A program made the translations under genes and the position numbers. From Rhodoplanes sp. (GTDB taxonomy: Bacteria; Pseudomonadota; Alphaproteobacteria; Rhizobiales; Xanthobacteraceae), in contig NZ_JACAAX010000057.1 in NCBI RefSeq assembly GCF_013377085.1, forward strand, positions 1 through 36,623: a stretch of 36,623 nucleotides of DNA. Reading direction: 5' to 3'. Below, piece by piece: positions 8,045 to 16,386 of this stretch. The notes beneath the pieces are model-generated. The model had not been told where the DNA came from. It did no database searches and was given only the letters and a program-made list of their open reading frames with translations. How positions within the stretch are numbered: position 1 is the stretch's first letter; each line of letters starts with the position of its first letter.

Positions 8045-9214
8045 ATGTCCGCTACTCGCCGATTCGTCTTCGCGCTCGCCGCCGCCGTGCTGGCGCTCCT
8101 CGCTCTCGCCGGCGCGCGACCGGCGTTGGCCGAGGTCAGGATCGGTGCCGTCGTCTCGGCGACCGGGCTGGCCGAGTATCTCGGCGCGCCGGAGAAGCGC
8201 ACGCTCGAGCTCTATGTCGCGGCCATCAATGCGGCCGGCGGCGTCAACGGCGAGACGCTCACGCTGATCCTGCACGACGACGGCGGCGACCCGGAGACGG
8301 CGCGCACGCTCGCCACCAGGCTGGTCGAGCAGGACAAGGTGGTCGCCGTGATCGGCGGCACCACCACGGCGACGACGCTCGCGATGATGCCGGTGCTCGA
8401 AGCCGCCCAAATCCCCTTCGTGTCGCTCGGCGGCGCCGTGCAGATCGTCGAGCCGGTGCACAAATGGGTGTTCAAGACCCCGCACACGGACCGCATGGCC
8501 TGCGAGAAGATCTTCGCCGACCTCAAGCGGCGCAAGCTGACGACGATCGCGATGATGTCCGGCACCGACGCCTTCGGCCGCTCGATGCGCGACCAGTGCG
8601 TCAAGGCGGCGCCTTCGGCCGGCATCACCATCGCGCACGAGGAAACCTACGGACCGGCCGACACCGACGTGACGGCGCAGCTCTCCGCCATCAAGCGCAA
8701 GGCCGGGCTGCAGGCCGTCGTGGTGGCGGGTCACGGCCAGGGCCCGGCGATCGTCACCCGCAGCTACCGCCAGCTCGCCATCCCGCTGCCGCTCTATCAG
8801 AGCCACGGCGTCGCCTCGAAGCAGTTCATCGCGCTCGCCGGCCCGGCCGCCGAGGGCGTGCGGCTGCCGGCCGCGCCGCTCCTGGTCGCCGACAAGCTGC
8901 CCGACGGCGACCCGCAGAAGGCGGTGCTGCAGGCCTATGCCAGCACCTGGCAGAAGGCCACCGGGCAGGCCGTCTCGGCCTTCGGCGGCCACGCCTATGA
9001 CGGGCTCATGCTGGTCGTCGAGGCCGCGAAGCGCGCCGGCAGCTTCGAGCCCGCCAAGCTGCGCGACGCGATCGAGCAGACCCGCGGCTACATCGGCACC
9101 AGCGGCGTGTTCACGATGTCGCCGACCGACCACACCGGCCTCGACCTGTCGGCGCTGCGCCTCCTGGAGATCCGCAAGGGCGACTGGGTGCTGGTGTCCG
9201 AGCAGGGCTCCTGA
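8045..9214 (+). CDS. LivK-type ABC transporter substrate-binding protein
   Basis: The protein has 389 residues. A typical signal peptide covers about residues 1-29 (Arg pair, long Ala/Leu core, then ALA before EVRIG). The mature part has the Peripla_BP_6 layout of branched-chain amino acid type binding proteins, with AINAAGGVNGE, VIGGTTTATTLAMMP and a final ligand-lobe segment. Such proteins capture amino acids, aromatic acids or short organic acids in the periplasm for a LivHMGF-type ABC importer. No permease or ATPase gene is nearby, so it must use a transporter encoded elsewhere or act as an orphan binding protein. Its place among acyl-CoA genes suggests an organic-acid ligand. GGGAGGGAG precedes the ATG. 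Confidence 0.88.
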   Translation: MSATRRFVFALAAAVLALLALAGARPALAEVRIGAVVSATGLAEYLGAPEKRTLELYVAAINAAGGVNGETLTLILHDDGGDPETARTLATRLVEQDKVVAVIGGTTTATTLAMMPVLEAAQIPFVSLGGAVQIVEPVHKWVFKTPHTDRMACEKIFADLKRRKLTTIAMMSGTDAFGRSMRDQCVKAAPSAGITIAHEETYGPADTDVTAQLSAIKRKAGLQAVVVAGHGQGPAIVTRSYRQLAIPLPLYQSHGVASKQFIALAGPAAEGVRLPAAPLLVADKLPDGDPQKAVLQAYASTWQKATGQAVSAFGGHAYDGLMLVVEAAKRAGSFEPAKLRDAIEQTRGYIGTSGVFTMSPTDHTGLDLSALRLLEIRKGDWVLVSEQGS

Positions 9215-9454
9215 CCGGACCGGACGACGGCCGAGCCGGCCCGGCGCGATCTCCCGTTGCCGGCTCCAGGGGCCTGGCCAGAACGAGAATTGGTCCAAGC
9301 CGCCAAGCTTTTGACCTATGACAAGGCGATCCGGTCCGCCGCCTGCCCAATCTGCGCGCCGGACCGTTGCGGTCCGCCCGCCCAGTTGCTTCGCCGCGGC
9401 CGCCGACCCGGCGCAGACGCCACGACCGGACCGGCCCGCCGGCAAGGATGATCC

Positions 9455-9784
9455 ATGAACGATCCCGACATCCTGCTCGCCCTCGAGGAGGTCCTCGATC
9501 CCGAGATCGGCATCAGCATCGTCGATCTCGGGCTGGTCTACCGGGCCGACTGGACCAGCGAGGGCATCGTGGTCGAGATGACCACCACGGCGCCGACCTG
9601 CCCGTTCGGCGAGACCATGGCGGCCCAGGCCCGCGACGCGGTGCGGCGCCGCTTCGCCGAGACGCCGCGCGTCCATGTCCGCCTGCTGTGGGACCCGCCG
9701 TGGACGCCGGAGCGGATGACCGAGGCCGGCCGCTTCGCGCTCGGCTGGGAGCCGGGCGACCCGATCTCCGAGCTGAAGCACTGA
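9455..9784 (+). CDS. MIP18-family (DUF59/PaaD-like) protein
   Basis: The 109-residue protein carries the MIP18-family opening DPEIGISIVDLGLVY at residues 15-29 and the TAPTCPFG segment with conserved Cys49. Members include SufT, which helps assemble iron-sulfur clusters, and PaaD, needed for maturation of the phenylacetyl-CoA epoxidase complex. The WDPPWTPERMTEAGR stretch near residue 85 is also typical of the family. An assembly or maturation role for an iron-sulfur or oxygenase partner is plausible, but no such partner is encoded in this cluster. AAGGA lies seven bases before the ATG. A 240-base spacer separates it from the binding-protein gene; it holds a short GGACCG/CGGTCC hairpin at 9361-9375 and nothing else I recognise. 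Confidence 0.85.
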   Translation: MNDPDILLALEEVLDPEIGISIVDLGLVYRADWTSEGIVVEMTTTAPTCPFGETMAAQARDAVRRRFAETPRVHVRLLWDPPWTPERMTEAGRFALGWEPGDPISELKH

Positions 9785-9917
9785 CCTCGCGCCGGCGCTC
9801 GACCGGCCGTTCCCCTCCGTCGTTCGGACCGGTTGCCCTGTCCCGCCCCGGGATGATTGACTGCGCTCGCCGCGACGCCGGCCGGTCCGGACCGCGGTCC
9901 TTGAAGGGGGAGAGCAC

Positions 9918-10133
9918 ATGGCCGAAGAGGTGCGGGCGCCGCTCGCAGGAATCGTGCAGTCGGTGCTGGTCGAGCCCGGCGCCACCGTCGAGGCCGACGA
10001 CGAGCTGGTGGTCGTCGCCACCGGCGCGGCCGAGCATCTCGTCTACGCGCCGTGCGCGGGAGCGATTCTCGCGGTGCGCGTCCAGGAAAAGGACGCCGTG
10101 GCGGCCGGCGACGTTCTGCTGCTGATCGATTGA
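9918..10133 (+). CDS. Biotinyl/lipoyl-like domain protein without the modified lysine
   Basis: The 71-residue protein is one biotinyl/lipoyl-type barrel. VRAPLAGIVQSVLVEPGATV is the first strand set and VYAPCAGAILAVRVQEKDAV the second. In biotin carriers the hairpin between them reads AMKM, and in lipoyl domains it contains DK. Here the aligned stretch is TGAA (residues 35-38), so the acceptor Lys is Ala37. The only lysine in the protein is Lys58, outside the hairpin, so it should not be biotinylated or lipoylated by the usual ligases. The flanking VVV and EH residues align without a gap, so this is substitution rather than truncation. AAGGGGGAG before the ATG is a strong ribosome-binding site. 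The function is unknown. Confidence 0.8.
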   Translation: MAEEVRAPLAGIVQSVLVEPGATVEADDELVVVATGAAEHLVYAPCAGAILAVRVQEKDAVAAGDVLLLID

Positions 10134-10241
10134 TCGTCTGCCCGGCCCGGGCTACCGGTGCGAGACGCCGCGCCCAGCCGCGGGCCGTTTCATCGCGCGA
10201 TGCGCATTCATCCTCGAACGTGACAGTGACACGGAACTCCG

Positions 10242-11402
10242 ATGCAATTCGACCTCAATGACGAACAACGAATGGTCCAGGAGACGGCGCGGCGCTTCGC
10301 CGAGGAGGACATCGCCCCCACCCTCGCCGAGGAGGAGCGCGCCCACGCCTTCAAGCCCGAGCGCGTCGCCAAGATGGGCGAGCTCGGCTTCTTCGGCTGC
10401 GCCGTGCCCGAGGAGCTCGGCGGCACCGGCCTCGGCTTCTTCGAATCCGTGCTGATGGCCGAGCAGATCGCCAAGATCTCGGCGTCGTGGCGGCTGCCCT
10501 TCAACATGCAGAATCTCGGCCCCGCCCTGACGGTGTCGAAGTTCGGCACGCCGGCGCAGCGGCAGAAATACGTTCCCGGCTGGGTCGCCGGCACGCAGCT
10601 CGGCTTCTTCGCCATGACCGAGCCGAACACCGGCTCCGACGTCGCCAGCATGAAGACGCATGCGATCGACAAGGGCGACCACTTCGAGGTCCACGGCAAC
10701 AAGATGTGGATCTCGCAGGCGCATGTCGGCGATGCCGGTCTGCTCTACGCCTACACGGACCGCAGCGCCGGCAACAAGGGCATGACGGCCTTCATCATCG
10801 AGCCGAAGAATTGGGCCGGCGTCTCGGCGCGGCCGATCGAGACCAAGCTCGGCCTGCACTGCGCGCCGACCGGCGAGTTCGTCTTCGACGGCATGAAGGT
10901 GCCGAAGGAGAACGTGCTGGGCCAGCCCGGCGAGGGCTTTCGCATCTGCATGTGGCAGCTCAACCAGACCCGGCTCGGCTGCGCGGCCGGCGCGCTCGGG
11001 CTCGCCGGCGGCGCCCTCGATCTCGCCATCGACTACGCCAACGGCCGCACCCAGTTCGGCAAGCCGATCTCGCAGCACCAGATGGTGCAGGCCCAGATCG
11101 CCGACATGGTGGTGGAGCATCAGGCCGCCCAGATGCTGGTCTATCGCGCCGCCTGGCTGAAGGACCAGGGCAAGCCGAGCCAGTACGAGACCTCGGTCGC
11201 CAAGCTCGCCGCCTCAGAGGCGGCCGTGCACGCCGCCAACGAGTGCATGAAGATCTTCGGCTCCTACGGCTACTCCACCGAGTATCCGGCCGAGCGCTTC
11301 TATCGCGACGCCAAGTCGCTGCAGATCGTCGAGGGCACCTCGAACATCCAGCGCATCATCATCGCCGGCATGGCCTGCGGCTTCACGCCCAACCGCGAGT
11401 GA
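10242..11402 (+). CDS. Acyl-CoA dehydrogenase
   Basis: The 386-residue length is standard for the family. The FAD and substrate segment FAMTEPNTGSDVASM is at about residue 123. The Arg/Phe segment NGRTQFGKPISQHQ begins at about residue 267. The C-terminal QIVEGTSNIQRI includes Glu364, the expected catalytic base. The enzyme should oxidise an acyl-CoA to the 2-enoyl-CoA and pass electrons to ETF in the cytoplasm. The chain length or ring preference of the substrate cannot be read from the sequence. This is the last gene of the acyl-CoA cluster. Unlike the thiolase homologue at the other end, it keeps its catalytic residue. The ribosome-binding site is weak. Confidence 0.92.
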   Translation: MQFDLNDEQRMVQETARRFAEEDIAPTLAEEERAHAFKPERVAKMGELGFFGCAVPEELGGTGLGFFESVLMAEQIAKISASWRLPFNMQNLGPALTVSKFGTPAQRQKYVPGWVAGTQLGFFAMTEPNTGSDVASMKTHAIDKGDHFEVHGNKMWISQAHVGDAGLLYAYTDRSAGNKGMTAFIIEPKNWAGVSARPIETKLGLHCAPTGEFVFDGMKVPKENVLGQPGEGFRICMWQLNQTRLGCAAGALGLAGGALDLAIDYANGRTQFGKPISQHQMVQAQIADMVVEHQAAQMLVYRAAWLKDQGKPSQYETSVAKLAASEAAVHAANECMKIFGSYGYSTEYPAERFYRDAKSLQIVEGTSNIQRIIIAGMACGFTPNRE

Positions 11403-11521
11403 CCCCGACCGCGCGAACACGATCGCGGGATTGTCGAACCATTCTGTCCGCCGCGGCTTCTAAAGGAGCACAACCGCGGCGGGCGGCTCGACGCGTGCGC
11501 CGCAAACCCGTGGAGGATCCC

Positions 11522-11782
11522 ATGCGCTCGGCCTTCCTCGCCCTCGCGGCCCTCGGAGCAGCCTTCGCCCTCGATGCCGCAGCAGCGAGCGCGCAGAGCT
11601 ACCCGGTCTATCCGTGGTGCGCCCAGTACGGCAGCCGCGGCGGCGCCACCAACTGCTACTTCTCCAATCTGTGGCAATGCCGGCAGGCGATCAGCGGCAA
11701 CGGTGGCACTTGCTACGAGAACCCGTTCTACGGCTATGGCGCCGCGCAGCCGCGCGAGCGGCGCCGGGTGCGGCAGAACTGA
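11522..11782 (+). CDS. Secreted DUF3551 protein, copy 1
   Basis: The protein has 86 residues. A signal peptide of about 24 residues ends in ASAQ. The mature part is the DUF3551 core, with PWCAQYG, NCYFSNLWQCRQAI, SGNGGTCYENPF and four cysteines. The even cysteine count and export signal suggest disulfide bonds in the periplasm. No function is established for DUF3551, which is frequent in Bradyrhizobium and relatives. GGAGG lies upstream of the ATG. It is the first of three tandem paralogues; its upstream region differs from those of copies 2 and 3. Confidence 0.85.
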   Translation: MRSAFLALAALGAAFALDAAAASAQSYPVYPWCAQYGSRGGATNCYFSNLWQCRQAISGNGGTCYENPFYGYGAAQPRERRRVRQN

Positions 11783-11854
11783 TCCGGCCCGCCGGCCGGG
11801 CCGGCGCCGTCGACCTCGCCCCTGCACGGGGTCGTGACCGATCGTGATCCGAAC

Positions 11855-11884
11855 GCCTGCCCGCCCGGCGGCCGGCGTGGTAGC
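11855..11884 (+). promoter_or_regulatory. Upstream block shared by DUF3551 copies 2 and 3
   Basis: GCCTGCCCGC followed by GGCCGGCGTGGTAGC occurs here and, with few changes (GGCCGGCGTGATAGC), at 12345-12375 upstream of copy 3. The distances to the start codons differ (about 86 and 50 bases). The block may be a shared promoter or simply a remnant of the duplication. Confidence 0.35.
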
Positions 11885-11955
11885 CTCGTGCGGTCGACCA
11901 CCAACACCAAGCGGACGCTCGCCGAGCGGACCGACACCCAGCCGAGGAGGTCACG

Positions 11956-12237
11956 ATGCGGAGATGGCTCATCGCTCTCGGGCTCGTCGCGGCGGCCTTT
12001 GCCGCCGACATGCGGCAGAACCGCGCCGAGGCCTATCCGATATATCCTTGGTGCGCACAGTACGGCGGCGGCCGCGGCGGCGGCAGCAACTGCTACTTCG
12101 CCAATCTGTGGCAGTGCCGGCAGGCGATCAGCGGCAATGGCGGGACCTGCTACGAGAATCCGTTCTACTGGGCCTACGGCTCGGACTCCGAGCGGCCGGT
12201 GGCGCCGGCGCGCAAGTCGAAGCAGCGCACCCAGTAG
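11956..12237 (+). CDS. Secreted DUF3551 protein, copy 2
   Basis: The protein has 93 residues. An N-terminal hydrophobic signal segment (ALGLVAAAFAADM) is followed by the DUF3551 core beginning YPIYPWCAQYG. It has the same four-cysteine spacing as copy 1 and a nearly identical stretch from WQCRQAI through CYENPF. A Lys/Arg-rich tail follows. The insertion GGGRGGGS after the first motif is the main difference from copy 1. GAGGAGG precedes the start closely. A block around 11855-11884 upstream is shared with copy 3, so the duplication included control sequence. Function is unknown. Confidence 0.85.
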   Translation: MRRWLIALGLVAAAFAADMRQNRAEAYPIYPWCAQYGGGRGGGSNCYFANLWQCRQAISGNGGTCYENPFYWAYGSDSERPVAPARKSKQRTQ

Positions 12238-12410
12238 GATCGAACCCCGCATCGGCGCGGCGACAGACACGCGTCTGCTGCCGGCCGTCGCTCCGGCGTC
12301 CCCGCGTGTGGAGCATGGCCGCTTCCGCATGGGCTCGTGCTCGGCGCCTGCCCGCAGCCGGGCCGGCGTGATAGCGTGGCGGATCGCACCATCAGTGAAG
12401 GAGGTTGCCG

Positions 12411-12701
12411 ATGCGTGCCCTGATGATCACGCTCGGGCTCGTGGCCACGGCATTCGCTGCCGACATGCAGGCGAGCCGCGCCGTCGCCTATCCGATCTAT
12501 CCGTGGTGCGCCCAGTATGGCGGCGCCTTCGATGGCGCCACCAACTGCTACTTCGCCAATCTCTGGCAGTGCCAGCAGACGATCGCCGGCATGGGCGGCA
12601 ACTGCTACCAGAACCCGTTCTTCCTGGCCTACGGACCGGACTCCGAGAGGCCCGCGACGGCAGCTCCCAAGAGCAAGCGGCGGACGACGCAGGACCGATG
12701 A
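12411..12701 (+). CDS. Secreted DUF3551 protein, copy 3
   Basis: The protein has 96 residues, with a signal-like N-terminus (MITLGLVATAFAADM) and the DUF3551 core with all four cysteines. The WQCQQTIAGMGGNCYQNPF stretch is the most divergent of the three copies, and the C-terminal tail is basic. The ATG at 12411 is chosen because a full AAGGAGG sits at 12398-12404, six bases upstream. An in-frame TTG at 12405 would place that site against the start. The shared YGxDSERP segment after the core makes copies 2 and 3 closest to each other. Function is unknown. Confidence 0.85.
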   Translation: MRALMITLGLVATAFAADMQASRAVAYPIYPWCAQYGGAFDGATNCYFANLWQCQQTIAGMGGNCYQNPFFLAYGPDSERPATAAPKSKRRTTQDR

Positions 12702-12750
12702 CGCAGCCGCGCGGCCCCGGGACCCGCCGCCCCGTCGGCCGACCCCGATC

Positions 12751-13566
12751 ATGACGACAATGGTGGTGCGCCTGCTGCTCGCGGCGGTCGCCGTCTATGC
12801 CGGCCTCGTGGTGCTGCTTTTTCTCGGCCAGCGCTGGCTGATGTATCGGCCCGATACGGCCCGCACGGCCCCGACCGCGGCGCACCTGCCGCAGGCCGAG
12901 GAGGTGACGCTCGCCACGGTCGACGGGGAGCGGTTGGTCGCCTGGCATCTGGCACCGCGCGAAAACCGGCCCGTGATCCTCTACTTGCAGGGCAATGGCG
13001 GCGCCCTGCGGCATCGCGGCCCCCGGTTTGCGGCACTGACGAAAGACGGCGTCGGCCTGCTGGCGGTCGCCTATCGGGGCTTCGGCGGCTCGACCGGATC
13101 GCCGAGCGAGGCCGGGCTGCTGATGGATGCCGACGCCGCCTACGCCTTCTGCGCCGAGCGCTACGGGCCGGGCCGCATCGTCGCCTACGGGGAGTCGCTC
13201 GGCACCGGGGTGGCGGTGGCGCTGGCGGCGACCCGCCCGGTTGCCCGGCTGATCCTGCAGGCGCCCTACACATCGACGGCCGATGTCGCCCGCCGCGCCT
13301 ACCCGTTCGTGCCGATCGGGCTGTTGATGAAGGACCAGTTCCGCTCGGATCTGCGCGCGCCGTCCATCACGGCACCGACCCTGATCCTGCACGGCACCGC
13401 CGACGGCACCATCCCGATCGGCTTCGGCGAGCGCCTCTATGCAGAGATCCGGGCGCCGAAGCGCTTCGTGCGGCTGGAGGGCGCCGACCACGAGGATCTC
13501 GACGACTTCGGCGCGCTGGATGCGGTCAAGGCCTTCCTGGCGACGGAGCCCGAGGCGCTGGAGTGA
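12751..13566 (+). CDS. Membrane-anchored alpha/beta hydrolase (BEM46/ABHD13-like)
   Basis: The 271-residue protein starts with one hydrophobic helix at about residues 5-27, probably an anchor that leaves the hydrolase domain outside the cytoplasm. The catalytic triad is visible: Ser149 in GESLG, Asp218 in HGTADGTIP and His247 in ADHED. The oxyanion loop is LQGNGG at 80-84. The YRGFGGSTGSPSE segment and the layout match BEM46/ABHD13-type serine hydrolases, whose substrates in bacteria are mostly unknown. The start at 12751 lacks a clear ribosome-binding site. It lies 49 bases after DUF3551 copy 3 and converges on the TPR lipoprotein gene across a palindromic repeat. Confidence 0.87.
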   Translation: MTTMVVRLLLAAVAVYAGLVVLLFLGQRWLMYRPDTARTAPTAAHLPQAEEVTLATVDGERLVAWHLAPRENRPVILYLQGNGGALRHRGPRFAALTKDGVGLLAVAYRGFGGSTGSPSEAGLLMDADAAYAFCAERYGPGRIVAYGESLGTGVAVALAATRPVARLILQAPYTSTADVARRAYPFVPIGLLMKDQFRSDLRAPSITAPTLILHGTADGTIPIGFGERLYAEIRAPKRFVRLEGADHEDLDDFGALDAVKAFLATEPEALE

Positions 13567-13602
13567 CCTGTGTCTCTCCCGCCGAAGTAAGTATGCACCG
13601 AG

Positions 13603-13682
13603 CCGCTCGTCCCCGCGAAAGCGGGGGACCCAGGAGCCCCGCAAAGAAAGACGTGGATTCCCGCTTGCACGGGAATGAGCGG
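13603..13682. repeat. Palindromic intergenic repeat (two-hairpin type)
   Basis: CCGCTC at 13603-13608 pairs with GAGCGG at 13677-13682. Inside are two hairpins, GTCCCCGCGAAAGCGGGGGAC and TTCCCGCTTGCACGGGAA. The pattern matches a repeat that I recall as common between genes in Bradyrhizobium-like genomes. It lies between two converging genes and could also help end transcription. Confidence 0.6.
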
Positions 13683-13720
13683 AGTATGGATCGATATCGG
13701 CGAAAATTGCGGGCGCGGGT

Positions 13721-14686
13721 TCAGTTGAACGTCGTGTAGGTCTTGCCGACCTCGCCGCCGACCCGCTTGAAGCCGTCGCCGGCGGACTGGTAACCCGGGC
13801 GGATGCTCATCGCGCGGGCGTAGGAGCCGGCCGCCTTCTCCTTGTCGTTCAGCCGCTCATAGGCGAGGCCGCGACTGGCCCAGGCCTGGGCGTTCTCGGG
13901 CTCGACCAGGACGGCGTCGTCGAGGTCGCCGGCCGCGGCCTTGAGATCGCCGACCGCCATGTAGGTGAGGCCGCGCGCGACATACGGCTCGGCCTGCTGC
14001 TGCGACAGCCCGATCGCGGTCGAGAGGTCGTCGATGGCGAACTGGTACTGCCGCTGGCTCTGATAGAGCAGGCCGCGATTGTAGTAGGCCTGGGCGTTGT
14101 CGGGCCGGATCTGGATCGCCTTGTTGAAGTCCTGCAGGGCCTGCAGCAGCTCGCCCTTGTCGCGATGAGCCATGCCGCGACCCACATAGGCGACCGCATA
14201 GGCCGGATCGATCTGCAGGGCGTGGTCGTAGTCGGCGAGTGCCTGATCGAGCTGCCCGGTCTGCCGCTGCGCCAGCCCGCGATTGGCATAGGCCTGGGCA
14301 TATTTGGGATCGAGCGCGATCGCCTTGTTGAAGTCGGCCAGCGCATCCTGGTAGCGTCCGGACTGGCCGAGAACCGAGCCGCGCATGTTGTAGGCCTGCG
14401 GGTCGTTCGGATTCTTGGTGAGGACGGCGGTGAGCGAGGCGAGGTTGGCGGGCGAGGCCGCCGATGCCGAATCGTCGACCGTCGTGGTCGGCATGTTCAT
14501 GATGGTGGAGCAGCCGCCGAGCGCCAGCGCGCCGGCCACCAGCACGGTGGACAGCCAAGCGAGGCGCCGCCCTGGCGATCGCGTGGCGAGGTCACGGTCT
14601 TGTGGGGATCGGTCTTGTAGGGATCGCATCGGAAAATCGGCGCGGCTCAGGCCAGACCAGCCGAGACTCTCGCACCGCGTCGTCAT
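13721..14686 (-). CDS. TPR-repeat lipoprotein
   Basis: From the ATG at 14686 the protein has 321 residues. A lipoprotein signal (LSTVLVAGALALGGC) places the acylated Cys at 59. The rest is a run of about six tetratricopeptide repeats with typical cores such as AYANRGLAQRQTGQLDQAL and AYYNRGLLYQSQRQYQFAI, so it is probably a periplasmic protein-interaction scaffold. GAGGA lies five bases before this ATG. A second ATG at 14629 gives a more usual length before the lipobox but has no ribosome-binding site, so the start is uncertain. A tandem repeat of GATCCCTACAAGACC, once changed to GATCCCCACAAGACC, lies just after the second ATG. No specific partner can be named. Confidence 0.85.
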   Translation of the reverse strand: MTTRCESLGWSGLSRADFPMRSLQDRSPQDRDLATRSPGRRLAWLSTVLVAGALALGGCSTIMNMPTTTVDDSASAASPANLASLTAVLTKNPNDPQAYNMRGSVLGQSGRYQDALADFNKAIALDPKYAQAYANRGLAQRQTGQLDQALADYDHALQIDPAYAVAYVGRGMAHRDKGELLQALQDFNKAIQIRPDNAQAYYNRGLLYQSQRQYQFAIDDLSTAIGLSQQQAEPYVARGLTYMAVGDLKAAAGDLDDAVLVEPENAQAWASRGLAYERLNDKEKAAGSYARAMSIRPGYQSAGDGFKRVGGEVGKTYTTFN

Positions 14687-14825
14687 GATCGTCCTCGTGA
14701 CGCCCAAACAGCCGCCGCGACGACGCGGCAGGCCTTGGGTCACGGACAAAGGCGGCAAGTTTGGGGCGGGCCGCCGCTGTCGAAGAATTTCGCGCGGACG
14801 AGGTTACCGCCCGCGCCGTCGCCGG

Positions 14826-15128
14826 TCAGCGCGGAGCGCTGCTGCGGAAGCCGCCGCCGGCCCCACCCGGGCCGCGGGCGCCACCGGGACCACCGGTCCG
14901 CAGGACGGGCTTCGGCTTGCCGGGGATCAGGCCCTCGCGCTGGGCGCGCTTGCGGGCGAGCTTGCGTGCGCGCCGGATCGCCTCGGCCTTCTCCCGCGCC
15001 TTGCGCTCGGAGGGCTTCTCGTAGTGGCCGCGCAGCTTCATCTCGCGGAAGATGCCCTCGCGCTGCATCTTCTTTTTCAGCGCCTTCAGGGCCTGGTCGA
15101 CGTTGTTGTCACGAACGAGTACCTGCAC
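14826..15128 (-). CDS. rpsU: 30S ribosomal protein S21
   Basis: The 100-residue protein has the S21 core: [20 protein letters not shown], then [21 protein letters not shown] and a basic helix rich in Arg, Lys and Ala. S21 is a small-subunit protein that acts near the mRNA exit and Shine-Dalgarno region. The last 22 residues are a Gly/Pro/Arg-rich tail beyond the usual core of about 70 residues, a form I recall from Rhizobiales. The start is GTG with AGAGGA six bases upstream. It follows purK on the same strand after a 169-base gap, so it probably has its own promoter. Confidence 0.95.
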   Translation of the reverse strand: MQVLVRDNNVDQALKALKKKMQREGIFREMKLRGHYEKPSERKAREKAEAIRRARKLARKRAQREGLIPGKPKPVLRTGGPGGARGPGGAGGGFRSSAPR

Positions 15129-15244
15129 GAAGCGTCCTCTCGAAAGCTTGTCGTTGATCTGGCGGGCGGTCCGCCAGCGGTCGGACGATCGCGCGGGCTC
15201 CCAGGTGGGCGGGCGTGTAGCAGAAACGCGCGGCGAAGTCCATC

Positions 15245-15266
15245 ATGCGTCGCGATATCGACGCAT
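15245..15266. promoter_or_regulatory. Inverted repeat between purK and rpsU
   Basis: ATGCGTCG at 15245-15252 and CGACGCAT at 15259-15266 form a perfect eight-base stem with a six-base loop, CGATAT. It lies just after the purK stop and more than 100 bases before rpsU. No T-run follows on the purK strand, so it is either a weak terminator or an operator. Confidence 0.3.
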
Positions 15267-15297
15267 TCGCGGGACCCTGCCCCGCAGCGATTGCCCC

Positions 15298-16386
15298 TCA
15301 GTCCTGAAACACCCGGTTGACATGGCCCATCTTGCGGCCGGGGCGGACCACCGGCTTGCCGTAGAGGTGCACCGCGGCGCCGGGGACCGCGAGCCAGGCC
15401 TTGTGGTCGTCGACCTCGGCGCCGATCAGGTTGAGCATCTCGGACCGGCCGTGGCGGACCGGCACGGCGAGCGGCCAACCTGCCACCGCGCGGATATGCT
15501 GCTCGAACTGCGACACCGAGCAGCCGTCGAGCGTCCAGTGGCCGGAATTGTGCACGCGGGGCGCGATCTCGTTGACCAGCACCCGCCCGCCGCCCTCCGC
15601 GACCCAGAACATCTCGACGGCGAGGACGCCGACATAGCCGAACGCCTCGGCGATCCGGACCGCAATGTCGCGGGCCGTGGCCGCGACAACGTCGGGCACC
15701 GCCGCCGGCACCCGGGTGACTTTCAAGATGTGGTCGCGGTGCTGGTTCTCGCAGAGATCGAAACTCTGCACCGTGCCGTCGAGGCCGCGCGCCGCCACGA
15801 CGGAGATCTCGCGCTCGAACGGCACGAAGGCCTCGAGGATCGCCGGCTGCTCGCCGATCTCGGCCCAGGCGACCGCGGGATCGTCCCCCGGCCGAATCGT
15901 CACCTGGCCCTTGCCGTCGTAACCGAACCGCCGGGTTTTCAGGACCGCCGGGCGGCCCACGGCCGCCAGGGCGGTTTCCAGCCCAGCCAGGTCGTCGACC
16001 GCGGCGAAGGGCGCCGTCTCGATGCCGAGCGAGGTGACAAAAGTCTTCTCGGCGAGGCGGTCCTGGGTGGTGGCGAGGATTTTCGGATCGGGCAGCACCG
16101 GTTTTCTGGCCGACAGAAACGTCGCGGTCTCGGCCGGGACGTTCTCGAACTCGTACGTGACCACGTCGACATCGTTGGCGAAGCGGTCGAGCGCCTCCTT
16201 GTCGGTGTAGTCGGCCTCGGTCACCCGGCGCACCACGTCGAAGGCGCAGGACTGCGGGTCGGGGCACAGCACGTGGCACTTGAAGCCGAGCCGGGCGGCG
16301 GCGAGCGCCAGCATGCGACCGAGCTGTCCGGCCCCGAGAATCCCGATGGTGGCGTCCGGCCCCAGCGGACGCGGCGGAACGATCAC
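15298..16386 (-). CDS. purK: N5-carboxyaminoimidazole ribonucleotide synthase PurK
   Basis: The 362-residue protein is an ATP-grasp enzyme of purine synthesis. It converts AIR, ATP and bicarbonate to N5-CAIR in the cytoplasm. The N-terminal [16 protein letters not shown] loop, the ATP-grasp segments [12 protein letters not shown] and VEMFWV, and the C-terminal [14 protein letters not shown] with HLYGK are all PurK signatures. The GTG at 16386 is chosen because it overlaps the purE stop (GTGA), and the family starts at this point. The product is passed to PurE, encoded immediately upstream in the same operon. Confidence 0.95.
   Translation of the reverse strand: MIVPPRPLGPDATIGILGAGQLGRMLALAAARLGFKCHVLCPDPQSCAFDVVRRVTEADYTDKEALDRFANDVDVVTYEFENVPAETATFLSARKPVLPDPKILATTQDRLAEKTFVTSLGIETAPFAAVDDLAGLETALAAVGRPAVLKTRRFGYDGKGQVTIRPGDDPAVAWAEIGEQPAILEAFVPFEREISVVAARGLDGTVQSFDLCENQHRDHILKVTRVPAAVPDVVAATARDIAVRIAEAFGYVGVLAVEMFWVAEGGGRVLVNEIAPRVHNSGHWTLDGCSVSQFEQHIRAVAGWPLAVPVRHGRSEMLNLIGAEVDDHKAWLAVPGAAVHLYGKPVVRPGRKMGHVNRVFQD

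Noticed and set aside
9361-9375. GGACCG-TTG-CGGTCC hairpin as a terminator after the LivK-type gene
   Set aside because: No T-run follows and it is 146 bases past the stop codon.
7970-10021. 683-codon minus-strand frame opposite the LivK-type and MIP18-family genes
   Set aside because: The plus-strand genes have signal peptides, ribosome-binding sites and family motifs; the antisense frame has none.
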